Shown here one piece after another: positions 56,201 through 58,073 of a DNA stretch of 64,000 nt (its first letter is position 1; each line of letters begins with the position of its first letter). The notes below the pieces were generated by a model. That model saw only the letters and a list, made by a program, of their open reading frames with translations, was not told where the DNA came from and searched no databases. The DNA is from Vanessa cardui (taxonomy: Eukaryota; Arthropoda; Insecta; Lepidoptera; Nymphalidae). The position numbers were made by a program, and so were the translations under genes. Location: positions 5,893,538-5,957,537 of the forward strand of contig NC_061146.1 of assembly GCF_905220365.1 (NCBI RefSeq). Direction: 5' to 3'.

Positions 56201-56281
56201 CTTCAATACTTACGGTTCATTTCCATTTGTGTATTCGAGCACGTGCGTGGTGAGGCAGCTCTCGAAGTAGGTGTCTGAGGA
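17267..56281 (-). CDS. RNF123: RNF123/KPC1-type RING E3 ubiquitin ligase, C-terminal 484 residues
   Basis: RNF123 (KPC1) is the catalytic subunit of a cytoplasmic ubiquitin ligase complex. Exons in 5' to 3' order on the - strand: 56281-56214, 55335-55208, 54148-53986, 33146-33009, 31632-31571, 30678-30539, 25521-25336, 23702-23532, 20804-20696, 19562-19370, 17568-17472. All eleven obey AG/GT rules, phases chain without a break and the sum is 1455 bases with a terminal TAA. Family matches from memory of vertebrate RNF123: SQLNWAFSEF, KLCATCFDL, VSAEELSSLEKL, and a RING-HC with CTIC, PCGHHSC, RAC and CFFC giving all eight zinc ligands. Upstream exons (SPRY part) lie outside the window. One intron of 20.8 kb holds a whole alkaline phosphatase gene and a LINE. 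The span includes the putative polyadenylation signal. Confidence 0.88.
17472..17568 (-). CDS. RNF123: RNF123 exon 11/11 (RING C-half and stop)
   Basis: Encodes ACIMQHLLNSKQCFFCKAEI and a short tail ending in TAA at 17474-17472. It supplies the last three RING zinc ligands. The RING is split by a 1.8-kb intron full of nested repeats. Confidence 0.9.
17711..18003 (-). mobile_element. SINE-A nested in MITE-D
   Basis: Reverse SINE-A with ACGTAAACTTA repeated on both sides (17700-17710 and about 18012), a target duplication made from MITE sequence. The MITE is therefore older. Confidence 0.82.
18053..18190 (+). repeat. Small insert in MITE-D
   Basis: Starts CTGCTAGAATGCTCCTGGAG and ends (AAAT)n. 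ATGACCT occurs on both sides, suggesting a retroposed fragment; source not recognised. Confidence 0.45.
18530..18794 (-). mobile_element. SINE-B copy with deletion
   Basis: Reverse SINE-B missing about 20 bases around the CCCATAGACAATGACGC block. Confidence 0.7.
19046..19316. mobile_element. MITE-D, internally shortened
   Basis: Both terminal repeats are present; it ends about 50 bases from RNF123 exon 10. Confidence 0.7.
19370..19562 (-). CDS. RNF123: RNF123 exon 10/11 (RING N-half)
   Basis: Encodes PDDVSAEELSSLEKLVERLR, a linker, then LLCTICYARPADTAFMPCGH and HSC, five of the eight RING zinc ligands. Donor GTATTT in phase 2. Confidence 0.9.
19570..19800. repeat. Dispersed repeat (TCTGTCTGTCTGCCCC type)
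   Basis: Contains ATTATAAATGTG, GTCTGTCTGTCTG and AACCGCTGAACCGAATTTAA, a pattern shared with 48098 and 57215. It lies just upstream of the RNF123 exon 10 acceptor on the - strand. Confidence 0.45.
20048..20300. mobile_element. MITE-E, long subtype
   Basis: Like the 200-base copies but with about 50 extra bases (GCATATAAAATTAAACTTAC and ACTCTGTGACTTATAATG) in the core. Confidence 0.7.
20308..20506. mobile_element. MITE-F palindrome, copy 2
   Basis: Longer and cleaner than the copy at 14544: arms continue to TTAATTATTTTTGACATCCCG on both sides. Confidence 0.72.
20696..20804 (-). CDS. RNF123: RNF123 exon 9/11 in window
   Basis: Encodes HLSKVTNSLVTEPLFRLDGL and EFMLEKDKNKNFSFYK. The donor GTTCGT is weak, but it alone gives phase 1 and restores family spacing before SAEEL. 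Confidence 0.75.
20846..21108 (+). mobile_element. SINE-A with internal deletion
   Basis: Box A and box B kept; the block between CATGTGCTTA and GAAGGAAAACATC is lost. Lies upstream of RNF123 exon 9. Confidence 0.75.
21155..21245 (+). mobile_element. SINE-A 3' fragment
   Basis: CCTTCTCCTCAAAGGGAGA occurs twice in tandem, then the last 70 bases of SINE-A and a (TTG)n tail. Confidence 0.7.
21957..22300 (+). mobile_element. SINE-A, diverged full length
   Basis: Box A and B intact; carries an extra GATGCCTGATATTTTTTCTG near the 5' third. An older copy by its many substitutions. Confidence 0.75.
22654..22953 (+). mobile_element. SINE-B, full length
   Basis: Starts ACTTGGTGGTAGGGTTTTGT and ends ACTATACCATAAAAAAAAAG; one of the cleanest SINE-B copies. 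Confidence 0.8.
23220..23318 (-). mobile_element. SINE-A 3' fragment
   Basis: Reverse 3' third of SINE-A, from AACAGCCTGTAAAATTCCCA to CCACCACGCTGTT. Confidence 0.65.
23532..23702 (-). CDS. RNF123: RNF123 exon 8/11 in window
   Basis: Encodes 57 residues with a glycine run (RGGGGAG) and VHYYVALAPVAGCLIRML. Phase 0 at both ends, donor GTAAGG. Confidence 0.85.
23715..25335. other. RNF123 intron, no repeat recognised
   Basis: Unusually free of the window's repeat families, with a GC-rich patch at 24670-24750 (GCGCGCGCGGGCC). Open frames here (for example at 24394 and 24902) are not needed to link the flanking exons and show no family features. Confidence 0.5.
25336..25521 (-). CDS. RNF123: RNF123 exon 7/11 in window
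   Basis: Encodes 62 residues including HIKLCATCFDLYHGLARALE. An ATG at its first codon is internal, not a start: a good acceptor (CATTTCAG) abuts it and the upstream exon reads in without a gap. Confidence 0.88.
25622..25818 (+). mobile_element. Helitron-like repeat J
   Basis: Ends GCACCCGTGCGAAGCCGGGA then ATCGCTAGT: a GC-rich hairpin just before CTAG, the Helitron 3' signature. Body has AACGGATTTTGAAGCGG and AAACAAATTCTGTAGTATAT. Confidence 0.6.
26150..26262 (-). repeat. Fragment of dispersed repeat related to 48098
   Basis: Reverse match to the block with ATTATAAATG, CTTTCACG and CGGATTTG. Confidence 0.4.
26336..26673. mobile_element. MITE-D, near complete
   Basis: 338 bases with both terminal repeats, inner GACGCTATTCGTCACTATAG and GGTCAGATGATGTTACAAGT. 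A good reference copy. Confidence 0.75.
26830..27105. repeat. Dispersed repeat (GTTCCAGAGATTAGC type)
   Basis: Contains CCAACCGTTCCAGAGATTAGC, GACAGACAGACCGACAAAAA and TTTTGGTATATGTGCC. A related, shorter copy is at 59990-60115. Class unknown. Confidence 0.4.
27120..27225 (+). other. Possible retroelement ORF end
   Basis: After an acceptor-like TTTCACAG, 34 codons ending RRWVFGTKLGSLAEKWSEWN and EHL stop; AATAAA follows at about 27350. No exon of the three genes needs it. Perhaps the end of a decayed mobile-element ORF. Confidence 0.25.
27895..28030 (+). other. Possible LINE ORF end
   Basis: Frame with QRLSIAVERGNAACLMGSFA, resembling C-terminal tails of some insect non-LTR elements. No 3' UTR recognised. 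Confidence 0.3.
28108..28217. repeat. 20-bp minisatellite, about 5.5 copies
   Basis: Unit ATCTCGTCAGATTACAATCT, successive units differing by one to three bases. Confidence 0.75.
28272..28612 (+). mobile_element. SINE-A, TTTAC-tail subfamily
   Basis: Full length with box A TGGCCCAGCGG, an extra CCAATTATTAACGTATCTAC insert near the 3' end, and a (TTTAC)n tail. Confidence 0.75.
29040..29150 (+). mobile_element. SINE-A remnant
   Basis: GAGCCGAGATGGTCCTG, then degraded box B TTCAAATCCAGG; most of the body is lost. Confidence 0.5.
29235..29650. mobile_element. Repeat I, short form
   Basis: Ends AACCGACTTCAAAC and GAAGTCGGTTAAAA form terminal inverted repeats. Interior shares blocks with the two 1.7-kb copies at 41196 and 58074 but lacks their middle. 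Confidence 0.6.
30120..30262. mobile_element. MITE-G right-half fragment
   Basis: From GTGGGTCACTTTTGGATTAT to AATTATCAATAACCCTGT, matching one arm of the foldback elements at 7600 and 56337. Confidence 0.6.
30262..30437 (+). mobile_element. RTE-like LINE 3' fragment
   Basis: Frame RPPGHPRKRWRYAIKKDIKA resembles the end of RTE-type ORF2 and is followed by an (AGA)n tail. It lies about 100 bases past the RNF123 exon 6 donor. Confidence 0.5.
30539..30678 (-). CDS. RNF123: RNF123 exon 6/11 in window
   Basis: Encodes PCPSEVIQGRIRDYLNDHQK and on to SLLSQLNWAFSEFFTMMQE, closely like vertebrate RNF123 at the same place. Donor GTAAGT. Confidence 0.88.
31571..31632 (-). CDS. RNF123: RNF123 exon 5/11 in window (small)
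   Basis: A 62-base exon found by phase constraint. It joins a phase-2 end to a phase-1 start and encodes EPTVNNLGAKVDAGLMSQCF. Donor GTAAGA is strong; acceptor GATAG is weak. Confidence 0.7.
31784..31842. repeat. Short AT palindrome
   Basis: AAAAAAAGTAATAATAATTTATT and its near-complement around a 12-base loop. Confidence 0.5.
32082..32258 (+). mobile_element. SINE-B, internally deleted
   Basis: 5' CTAGGTGGTAGGGC joins directly to the 3' half (GCAGGCACAAGGGGCATAAT), ending CTATACCATAAAAAATG. Confidence 0.7.
32600..32850 (+). mobile_element. SINE-B, old diverged copy
   Basis: GCAAGCCCGTCTGGGTAGAT and CACAAGGGACATAACATGTC remain; end TATACAATAAAAAAC. Confidence 0.65.
33009..33146 (-). CDS. 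RNF123: RNF123 exon 4/11 in window
   Basis: Encodes QMCMVEELVRPYQNRAWAQS then NWVLVRFWHGSGFGFR, the family's NW-LRFWRG-GFxFR motif. Acceptor AATACAG, donor GTGACA. A + strand reading of this GC-rich exon is a shadow. Confidence 0.85.
33205..33464 (+). mobile_element. SINE-A with internal deletion
   Basis: Both Pol III boxes intact; about 60 bases lost after CCTGCATT. CGTCATAAT occurs on both sides. Only 60 bases upstream of RNF123 exon 4 in genomic order. Confidence 0.78.
33680..33980 (+). mobile_element. SINE-B, full length
   Basis: ACTTGGTGGCAGGGCCTCGT to CTATACCATTAAAAAAAAAA. The LINE begins somewhere after this tail. Confidence 0.78.
34320..35918 (+). CDS. LINE ORF1: coiled-coil protein with GDS-type C-terminal domain
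   Basis: 532 residues. Residues from about 12 to 90 and 190 to 265 are heptad-rich, Lys/Glu/Gln coiled coils, as in LINE ORF1 RNA chaperones that trimerise and bind element RNA. Around residue 400 comes NIIIFYGDSLSV, like block I (GDS) of SGNH esterases found in CR1 ORF1. The usual C-terminal DG-H motif is not clear (TKDTMYLPLKYKRH), so hydrolase activity is doubtful. Composition is A-rich like the rest of the element. The stop TAA (35916-35918) directly follows A_AAA_AAC. Confidence 0.85.
   Translation: MMPSTILTRRATSRDLETKLKHTLLELKESKQQCEQLMKEREDSEDEIQLVINKNSQLKTQLVELDRKLQDKLYENHRLQEEIASFRECSVTHERALCRINELEQSLCEAQKSISHFENVKSCIDSDATQSLFNELTNYDSLGMNNITTIDLTEDVSQCESRIVMGSRTKIKKYIKISNMIKRTRKLIQKSKNSKNVILLRKENMSLINALNSCSFELQESKHKYETDLEQFQNEIYRLESALKNISNKYELAQKQIGEHILAANELLNISNYNMERFDSLTNKHINCNCQSVHTVQPLPMVNESHSVKENSITKTISQKCVTTNINSPNSLDTMSDTVCNTYNTYMYSDKVGQGMGSLLSKNLKQKVINICSPGIPYIEMINKIKQTKYKENSNIIIFYGDSLSVRKKDVLKSINILLDINKNYKCKYLLCAFPYSNLLTEAQNKYIYNLNLFLHSMTCRHSDVFINFDINKFIFNFKLTKDTMYLPLKYKRHIATLLAYNIFDPIVDTTIKKNIIPLISSCATNNNKLKN
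35906..37498 (+). pseudogene. LINE ORF2 first part: AP endonuclease and start of reverse transcriptase
   Basis: The frame is open from 35906 and has no ATG before the endonuclease motifs HQNIQSL and CISEHW; a TTG at 36065 is the first near-cognate codon usually reported. Further motifs are VYRPPQ, ICGDFNIDIL, TCIDNVF and SDHFGQM, so all catalytic endonuclease residues are visible. It overlaps ORF1 by 13 bases in the -1 frame. The reading frame ends after SKVIPLFKSGDKNDP because of a one-base loss near 37462-37466; the rest continues in another frame. Confidence 0.85.
35909..35989 (+). promoter_or_regulatory. Candidate -1 ribosomal frameshift signal
   Basis: A_AAA_AAC at 35909-35915 lies in the correct ORF1 phase and is followed at once by the ORF1 stop. 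GGATAAGC (35932-35939) pairs perfectly with GCTTATCC (35982-35989), and CTGTA (35941-35945) with TACAG (35976-35980) after one mismatch. A -1 shift enters ORF2 exactly. The 16-base spacer is longer than usual (5-9). Confidence 0.55.
37486..38778 (+). pseudogene. LINE ORF2 second part: reverse transcriptase
   Basis: Starts in the palm domain after the frame break. Motifs in order: FGFTKGRSTADA, FCDLSKAFDCV, GVPQGSILGPLLFLIYINDL and VLFADDTSL with the catalytic Asp pair. The C-terminal region (RTSLREKFKEIG, NKLVTPSFRLHTVNRTFLGN) matches the truncated copies elsewhere in the window. Only the single upstream break separates it from the endonuclease part, so the insertion is young. Confidence 0.88.
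38988..39098 (+). mobile_element. SINE-A 3' fragment after the LINE tail
   Basis: From CAGTGTTGTGGAATATGTTC to CAGGCTGTTACTTTACTTTT: TTTAC-tail subfamily. It begins right at the LINE (TTTGA)n tail, so the LINE either truncated it or landed beside it. Confidence 0.7.
39099..39955 (+). mobile_element. LINE 3' fragment with RT C-terminus
   Basis: 5'-truncated relative of the 34-39 kb LINE. Frame with RRLTDIDTARLVYFGYFHRI and NKDKLITPSFRLRKVNKSSL stops early at 39595. The 3' UTR GAGTTTCTTGCCGGTTCTTC and AATAAAGTTTATTCGG follow. Confidence 0.75.
39960..40450. other. Intron sequence, nothing recognised
   Basis: AT-rich stretch inside the giant RNF123 intron, with no repeat or coding pattern that I could name. 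Confidence 0.45.
40455..40653 (-). mobile_element. SINE-B, truncated
   Basis: Reverse SINE-B from the poly-T to GCACTGGCTCACTCAC; contains a small duplication around GACAATGACGCTGGTCACCA. Confidence 0.7.
40727..40996. mobile_element. hAT-like element K, partial copy
   Basis: Right end TAAATCTGCCACTG and inner TAACCCGCTATGTAGTGACG match the full copy at 55623-56127; the left end is lost. Confidence 0.55.
41196..42903 (+). mobile_element. Repeat I, long copy 1 (inverted partner at 58074)
   Basis: Ends CAACCGACTTCCAAAAGGAG and CGGTTTTTCTTTTTGTTAAA. At 42303-42527 and 42683-42903 it carries near-perfect inverted arms of about 220 bases around a 155-base loop. A Helitron-like block lies inside at 41703-41955. 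Almost identical to 59757-58074 on the other strand. Confidence 0.75.
41703..41955 (-). mobile_element. Helitron-like repeat J inside repeat I
   Basis: Reverse: begins CTAGCTACCCACCCCGGCTTCGCACGGGTG and ends TTTGTTTTATACTATGTAG. Its presence in both long copies of repeat I means it is part of that unit. Confidence 0.6.
43471..43670. mobile_element. MITE-E, short subtype
   Basis: TACAGTCGGTGTAAAAAAAG to TTTACTCTGACTGTA, 200 bases, flanked by TA. Confidence 0.72.
43865..43978 (-). mobile_element. Helitron-like repeat J fragment
   Basis: ATCAAAATCCGTTGTGTAAT to GTTTTATACTGTGTAATAAA; CTAG end missing. Confidence 0.5.
44017..44246 (+). mobile_element. SINE-C copy
   Basis: GACCTCCGGGGTCGAGTGG to GTCTCATATTTATTTATATT. 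About 380 bases upstream of the ALP start. Confidence 0.75.
44554..44580 (+). promoter_or_regulatory. ALP core promoter: paired GATA sites and TATA box
   Basis: TTATC (44554-44558) and GATAA (44563-44567) form an inverted GATA pair. TATAAA follows at 44575-44580, 49 bases before the ATG, implying a very short 5' UTR. GATA sites are typical of midgut promoters in insects; use here is inferred. Confidence 0.5.
44629..44725 (+). CDS. ALP: ALP exon 1/9, signal peptide
   Basis: ATG at 44629 begins MLTLVALVSCIFLVSAGTVP, a signal peptide likely cut near VSAG. Donor GTAAGC, phase 1. Confidence 0.9.
44629..52516 (+). CDS. ALP: Alkaline phosphatase family protein, possible pseudo-enzyme (9 exons, 515 residues)
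   Basis: Alkaline phosphatases hydrolyse phosphomonoesters with two Zn and one Mg; insect forms are usually GPI-anchored on midgut or Malpighian membranes. Exons: 44629-44725, 45583-45785, 46540-46732, 47465-47628, 48741-48954, 50069-50202, 50705-50903, 51442-51675, 52407-52516; every junction is AG/GT and in phase. Residues 1-16 form a signal peptide. Present: Asp67 (IGDGMG), catalytic Ser111 (VSDSSSTAT), Thr176 (HSTPG), Arg187, Glu337 (VEGG), Asp383 and His384 (TSDH), His469 (SGHGG). Replaced, by alignment to human placental enzyme from memory: Asp316 by Ser342 and His320 by Phe346, both zinc-1 ligands, and His360 by Phe386. The C-terminus (YAAEIGDFVRPRQIN) has no hydrophobic GPI tail. Likely secreted, and possibly inactive. 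It is nested antisense in an RNF123 intron. Confidence 0.92.
44748..45022 (+). mobile_element. SINE-A in ALP intron 1
   Basis: GAGCCGAGATGGCCCAGTGC and box B GGTTCAAACCC; ends GTCCAGCAGCAATATG without the TTG tail. Confidence 0.75.
45583..45785 (+). CDS. ALP: ALP exon 2/9 (metal-binding IGDGMG)
   Basis: Encodes residues 33-100, including KNVILFIGDGMGPNTVTAAR with the Asp that bridges Zn2 and Mg. Upstream open frame is intronic: acceptor GTTCATTAG keeps phase. Confidence 0.93.
45808..46070 (+). mobile_element. Helitron-like repeat J in ALP intron 2
   Basis: Starts ACATAGTATATAACAAAGTC right after ALP exon 2. The 3' hairpin is degraded (AAGTCGTGCGAAACGTGAGC). Confidence 0.55.
46540..46732 (+). 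CDS. ALP: ALP exon 3/9 (catalytic serine)
   Basis: Encodes TYSADQTVSDSSSTATALLC, the family active-site signature with Ser111 as the phosphorylated residue. Phase 0 to 1. Confidence 0.93.
46777..46957 (+). mobile_element. SINE-B remnant
   Basis: CTGTCTGGATAGGTATCATC and GTGAGTGAGCCAATTTAACT are the only clear blocks, next to a fresh reverse copy. Confidence 0.4.
46957..47241 (-). mobile_element. SINE-B copy in ALP intron 3
   Basis: Complete reverse SINE-B from TTTTTTTATGTGGTTGGCGG to CAAAGCCCTACCACCAAG. Confidence 0.78.
47465..47628 (+). CDS. ALP: ALP exon 4/9
   Basis: Encodes VVTNMRITHSTPGPLYAHSA and QRNWECD, with the Mg ligand position as Thr176 (Ser in animals, Thr in E. coli) and the phosphate-binding Arg187. 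Confidence 0.92.
47655..47872 (+). mobile_element. SINE-C in ALP intron 4
   Basis: CGACCCCCTTTGCCGAGTAG to GTCTCATATTTATTATTATT. It starts 27 bases after the donor of ALP exon 4; box B has been lost to a deletion. Confidence 0.7.
48098..48400 (+). repeat. CTAGT-ended dispersed repeat
   Basis: TACTAGTAATATTATAAATG to CGCGAGCGAAGTCGTGTTCT then CATCTAGT. This widespread lepidopteran form looks like a non-autonomous Helitron. Confidence 0.5.
48741..48954 (+). CDS. ALP: ALP exon 5/9
   Basis: Begins VILGGGRQAFLTDV, the conserved ILGGGR motif, and carries a run of Asn near its end. Phase 0 to 1. Confidence 0.92.
49083..49338. mobile_element. MITE-E, long subtype
   Basis: Same extra block as the copy at 20048, here as AGTACTATGTAAGTTTAATT and GCAGTTGTTTAGTG, in the opposite orientation. 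Confidence 0.7.
49446..50052 (+). mobile_element. SINE-A split by another insertion
   Basis: 5' part 49446-49526 and 3' part 49863-50052 join at the right place in the SINE. The 3' end lies 16 bases before ALP exon 6. Confidence 0.65.
49527..49862. mobile_element. Unclassified insert in SINE-A
   Basis: About 335 bases. ACGTGACAACG (49532-49542) and CGTTGTCACGT (49808-49818) are inverted repeats near its ends, and the centre is GC-richer (CACTCGGGCATGGTTAGCCC). Probably a MITE. Confidence 0.45.
50069..50202 (+). CDS. ALP: ALP exon 6/9
   Basis: Encodes LFANTHLKYEHERDAGPNGT and LRRNEKGFFLM leading into the VEGG motif. A SINE-A 3' end lies about 16 bases upstream of the acceptor. Confidence 0.92.
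50395..50592 (+). repeat. CTAGT-ended dispersed repeat
   Basis: TTTGCCTATTTGTTCCGGGT, GGGTGGAGCGATTTTGATAG, then CGGACAAATCTAGTATC. Related to 15040-15262. Confidence 0.4.
50705..50903 (+). CDS. ALP: ALP exon 7/9 (altered zinc-1 site)
   Basis: Encodes VEGGNISMAHFRGRAKKA, where the usual motif is VEGGRIDHGHH: Asp and the last His are Ser and Phe. IVTSDHAF keeps the zinc-2 Asp-His pair. Confidence 0.93.
51083..51345 (-). mobile_element. SINE-A, old copy in ALP intron 7
   Basis: Reverse SINE-A with many substitutions, ending GTTCTAACCACTGGACTGTC. Confidence 0.68.
51442..51675 (+). CDS. ALP: ALP exon 8/9
   Basis: Encodes residues 402-479, with NYT as one possible N-glycosylation site and LDESGHGGSDVTVYARG holding the remaining zinc-1 His469. 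Confidence 0.92.
51838..52037 (-). mobile_element. SINE-C in ALP intron 8
   Basis: Reverse SINE-C from AATACAACATGACGTACATA to AAAACCGGTACACAC, box B partly deleted. Confidence 0.7.
52083..52372 (-). mobile_element. RTE-type LINE 3' fragment in ALP intron 8
   Basis: On the - strand an open frame reads KLKWQWAGHICHRTDNRWGK and GKRSVGRPQARWSDDLRKAA, the classic end of RTE ORF2, followed by a (GAT)n tail. It ends about 35 bases before ALP exon 9. Confidence 0.8.
52407..52516 (+). CDS. ALP: ALP exon 9/9, C-terminus
   Basis: Encodes PFSHLFHNIHEEHYVYTAVS and YAAEIGDFVRPRQIN, then TAA at 52514-52516. No GPI omega site or hydrophobic tail follows. Confidence 0.9.
52541..52785 (-). mobile_element. 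Helitron-like repeat J in ALP 3' UTR
   Basis: Reverse, from CTAGTAACTCGTCCAGACTT to TTTGTTTTATACTAATG, 25 bases after the ALP stop. Confidence 0.58.
52976..52981 (+). promoter_or_regulatory. ALP polyadenylation signal candidate
   Basis: AATAAA about 460 bases after the ALP stop. A Helitron-like repeat lies between, so the 3' UTR would contain repeat sequence. Confidence 0.4.
53205..53393 (-). mobile_element. SINE-A, internally deleted
   Basis: Reverse: CTTCCCACTGCTGGGCTTAG to CTAACCACCGGGCCATCTCG, box A end retained and box B lost. Confidence 0.68.
53405..53600 (+). mobile_element. SINE-B remnant
   Basis: GAAGGGTGAGGGAGC, GGTGGTGCATTCACGATGTA and GTGGTGGTTACTGACCACC are recognisable. Confidence 0.45.
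53986..54148 (-). CDS. RNF123: RNF123 exon 3/11 in window
   Basis: Encodes WEELVVSCASFLCSEFADPR and onward to RVPLK, donor GTGAGT in phase 2. The next exon lies 20.8 kb away. Confidence 0.8.
54316..55193. mobile_element. MITE-D cluster with duplicated flank
   Basis: A complete MITE-D (54557-54893) is preceded by AATGTTAATCTTGATTATCT plus a MITE-D right part, and the same flank repeats from 54898. The final terminus (GTTGTGTCGTACTATA) ends at 55193, 15 bases from RNF123 exon 2. Confidence 0.6.
55208..55335 (-). CDS. RNF123: RNF123 exon 2/11 in window
   Basis: Encodes NNPEFSESLFAFVPEYHVDA and MLELCNTLRLYMHPTVPVQQ. The second of two AG sites (CAACCAG) is chosen because only it keeps phase. The MITE-D terminus starts about 15 bases after the donor. 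Confidence 0.8.
55496..55600 (-). mobile_element. Helitron-like repeat J, truncated
   Basis: ACTAGCGATCCGCCCCGGCTTCGCACATAA, then TATCAGTGTTTCTTTTCTAT; the other end is lost. Confidence 0.5.
55615..56135. mobile_element. hAT-like element K with nested SINE-B
   Basis: Terminal repeats CAGTGGCGGATTT and AAATCTGCCACTG at 55623 and 56127. The 8-base flanks CGCGAGAG (55615-55622) and CGTGAGAG (56128-56135) fit a hAT target duplication. No transposase frame is seen. Confidence 0.7.
55889..56050 (+). mobile_element. SINE-B, 5'-truncated, nested in element K
   Basis: GTGTAACTACAGGCACAAGG to GTATACCATAAAAAAAAATA. Confidence 0.7.
56214..56281 (-). CDS. RNF123: RNF123 exon 1/11 in window
   Basis: Encodes SSDTYFESCLTTHVLEYTNG and NE. 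Acceptor ATTCTCAG, donor GTAAGT, phase 0 to 2. A foldback MITE edge lies about 55 bases upstream of its acceptor. Confidence 0.75.
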
Positions 56282-56336
56282 CTGAGAATACCAACAATTT
56301 GTATTATATTAGAATAATTATATTCGCATACCACTA

Positions 56337-57205
56337 TACAGGGTTATTGGTAACTCGACGTATATCCATTAGGAGGTGATAGAGGTGACCATTTACAATA
56401 ATTTTAACCCCCATATGCATCATCCAAAAGTAAAACATTTTTGAGTTATCACGTTTTTTAGTTTTTTTCAAAATTTGTCAAAAATGCAACTTCAAAAATT
56501 TATTTAAAAAAACGTTTCAATTAAAATCTATTTTTTTTCTTCTGTTTTATTAAAACGATTAAACACTGGATATTTGTCAATATTTAAACAACAATTATTA
56601 TTGTTCCAAATTTAAAAAAGCGAGACGGAAAACGAATTTATTTCAATATATTTTTGATGCTTTTCCCTCAAAAATGCCTGAAAAACTAAAAAAATCATTA
56701 TGAGACTTGGCCTGCAGATTAGTTTAAAAACAAAACCGTTTTCTTAGCTTTTTAAAACTGTATAAAAAGAAGGAAATTATTTCAAAAAAATCGAAATAAA
56801 ATCACCAGAAAGGACGCTGGCGGACATTTGTTTTCGAACATGAACGAATTCGTACTAAAGGTCACTCTTTAAAATTCTCACAAAATTAACTAAAAATAAA
56901 AATCAATGAAAAAAAACTTACTGACTTACTAAACTGACATACTTAATAGAAATTTAAAATAAAATTTAGAAACAGAACAGTTCAATAGCTAAGTTATAAT
57001 AAATACATTTTCTAATATAGCTTAAATTAAGTATTAATAACAGCACGGCAGCACACACAGCATGTTCTAATATTATTAATGCAGGATTCTATCCTTACTA
57101 TTATCTTCACGAAAAAGTCTCATATGGGGGTTAAAATTATTGCAAATGGTCACCACATTTTATTACCTCCTAACGGATATACGTCGAGTTACCAATAACC
57201 CTGTA
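56337..57205. mobile_element. MITE-G, long copy
   Basis: 870 bases with the same ACAGGGTTATTGGTAACTCG ends as 7600-8095, here enclosing about 600 bases of AT-rich filler with no convincing ORF. Confidence 0.7.
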
Positions 57206-57214
57206 CATATATAT

Positions 57215-57436
57215 CCATACTTCCATACCAATATTATAAATGCGAATGTAACCCTGTCTGTCTGTTTCGCTTTCACGTCAAAACTACTGGACCTATTTAA
57301 ATGAAATTTGCTGCACATATAGTCTAGAACCTGAGAAAGGACATAGGGTAGTTTTTTCAAAACAAAGGAGTAAGACCTTTTTGTGTACCGATCATATAAA
57401 TACTAATATATTAGCAAACCCGCGGATAACAGCTAG
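57215..57436 (+). repeat. CTAGT-ended dispersed repeat
   Basis: ATACCAATATTATAAATGCG, TGTCTGTCTGTTTCGC, ending AACCCGCGGATAACAGCTAGT. Confidence 0.5.
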
Positions 57437-57472
57437 TTTACTATATATATAATAGTAACTTGTTGTTGTAAT

Positions 57473-57701
57473 GAGATGGCCTATGATGAGATGGTTAGAA
57501 CGTGTGCATCTTAACAGATGATTGCGGGTTCAAAGCCAGGCAAGCACCACTATACATATATGTGGTTAATTTGTGTTTATAATTCAACTCGTGCTGGGGG
57601 GTGAAGGAAAACATCGTGAGGAAACAAGCATGGGTCTAATTTCAAAATTCTGCCACATGTGTATTCCACCAACCCGCATTGGAACAGCGTGGAATATGTT
57701 C
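57473..57701 (+). mobile_element. SINE-A, 3'-cut, head-to-head partner
   Basis: + strand SINE-A ending abruptly at GGAATATGTTCC, where the reverse copy begins. Confidence 0.72.
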
Positions 57702-58003
57702 CAACAACAACAACAGCCTGTAAATTCCCACTGCTGGGCTAAAGGCCTCCTCTCCCTTTGAGGAGAAGGTTTGGAACATATTCTACCACGCTGTTCCAAT
57801 GCGGGTTGATGGAATGCAAATGGGACAGAATTCCGTTGAAATTAGACACATGGAGGTTTCCTCACGATGTTTTCCTTCACCGCTGAGCACGAGATGAATT
57901 ATAAAGAAAAATTAAGCACATGAATCAGCGGTGCTTGCCTGGGTTTGAACCCGCAATCATCGGTTAAGATGCACACGTTCTAGCCACTGGGCCATCTCGA
58001 CTC
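57702..58003 (-). mobile_element. SINE-A inserted in the copy above
   Basis: Full reverse SINE-A starting with the complement of the tail (AACAACAACAACAGCC). Together they form a SINE inverted pair that would fold in transcripts. Confidence 0.78.
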
Positions 58004-58073
58004 GCTCACTTGTTGTGTGAATAATAAATTATTATATTTAATATCAAACACGTTCCAAAATAATACTACACAC

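Noticed and set aside
56337..57205. Possible exon within the long MITE-G
   Set aside because: AT-rich filler between terminal repeats; frames are short and lack splice signals.
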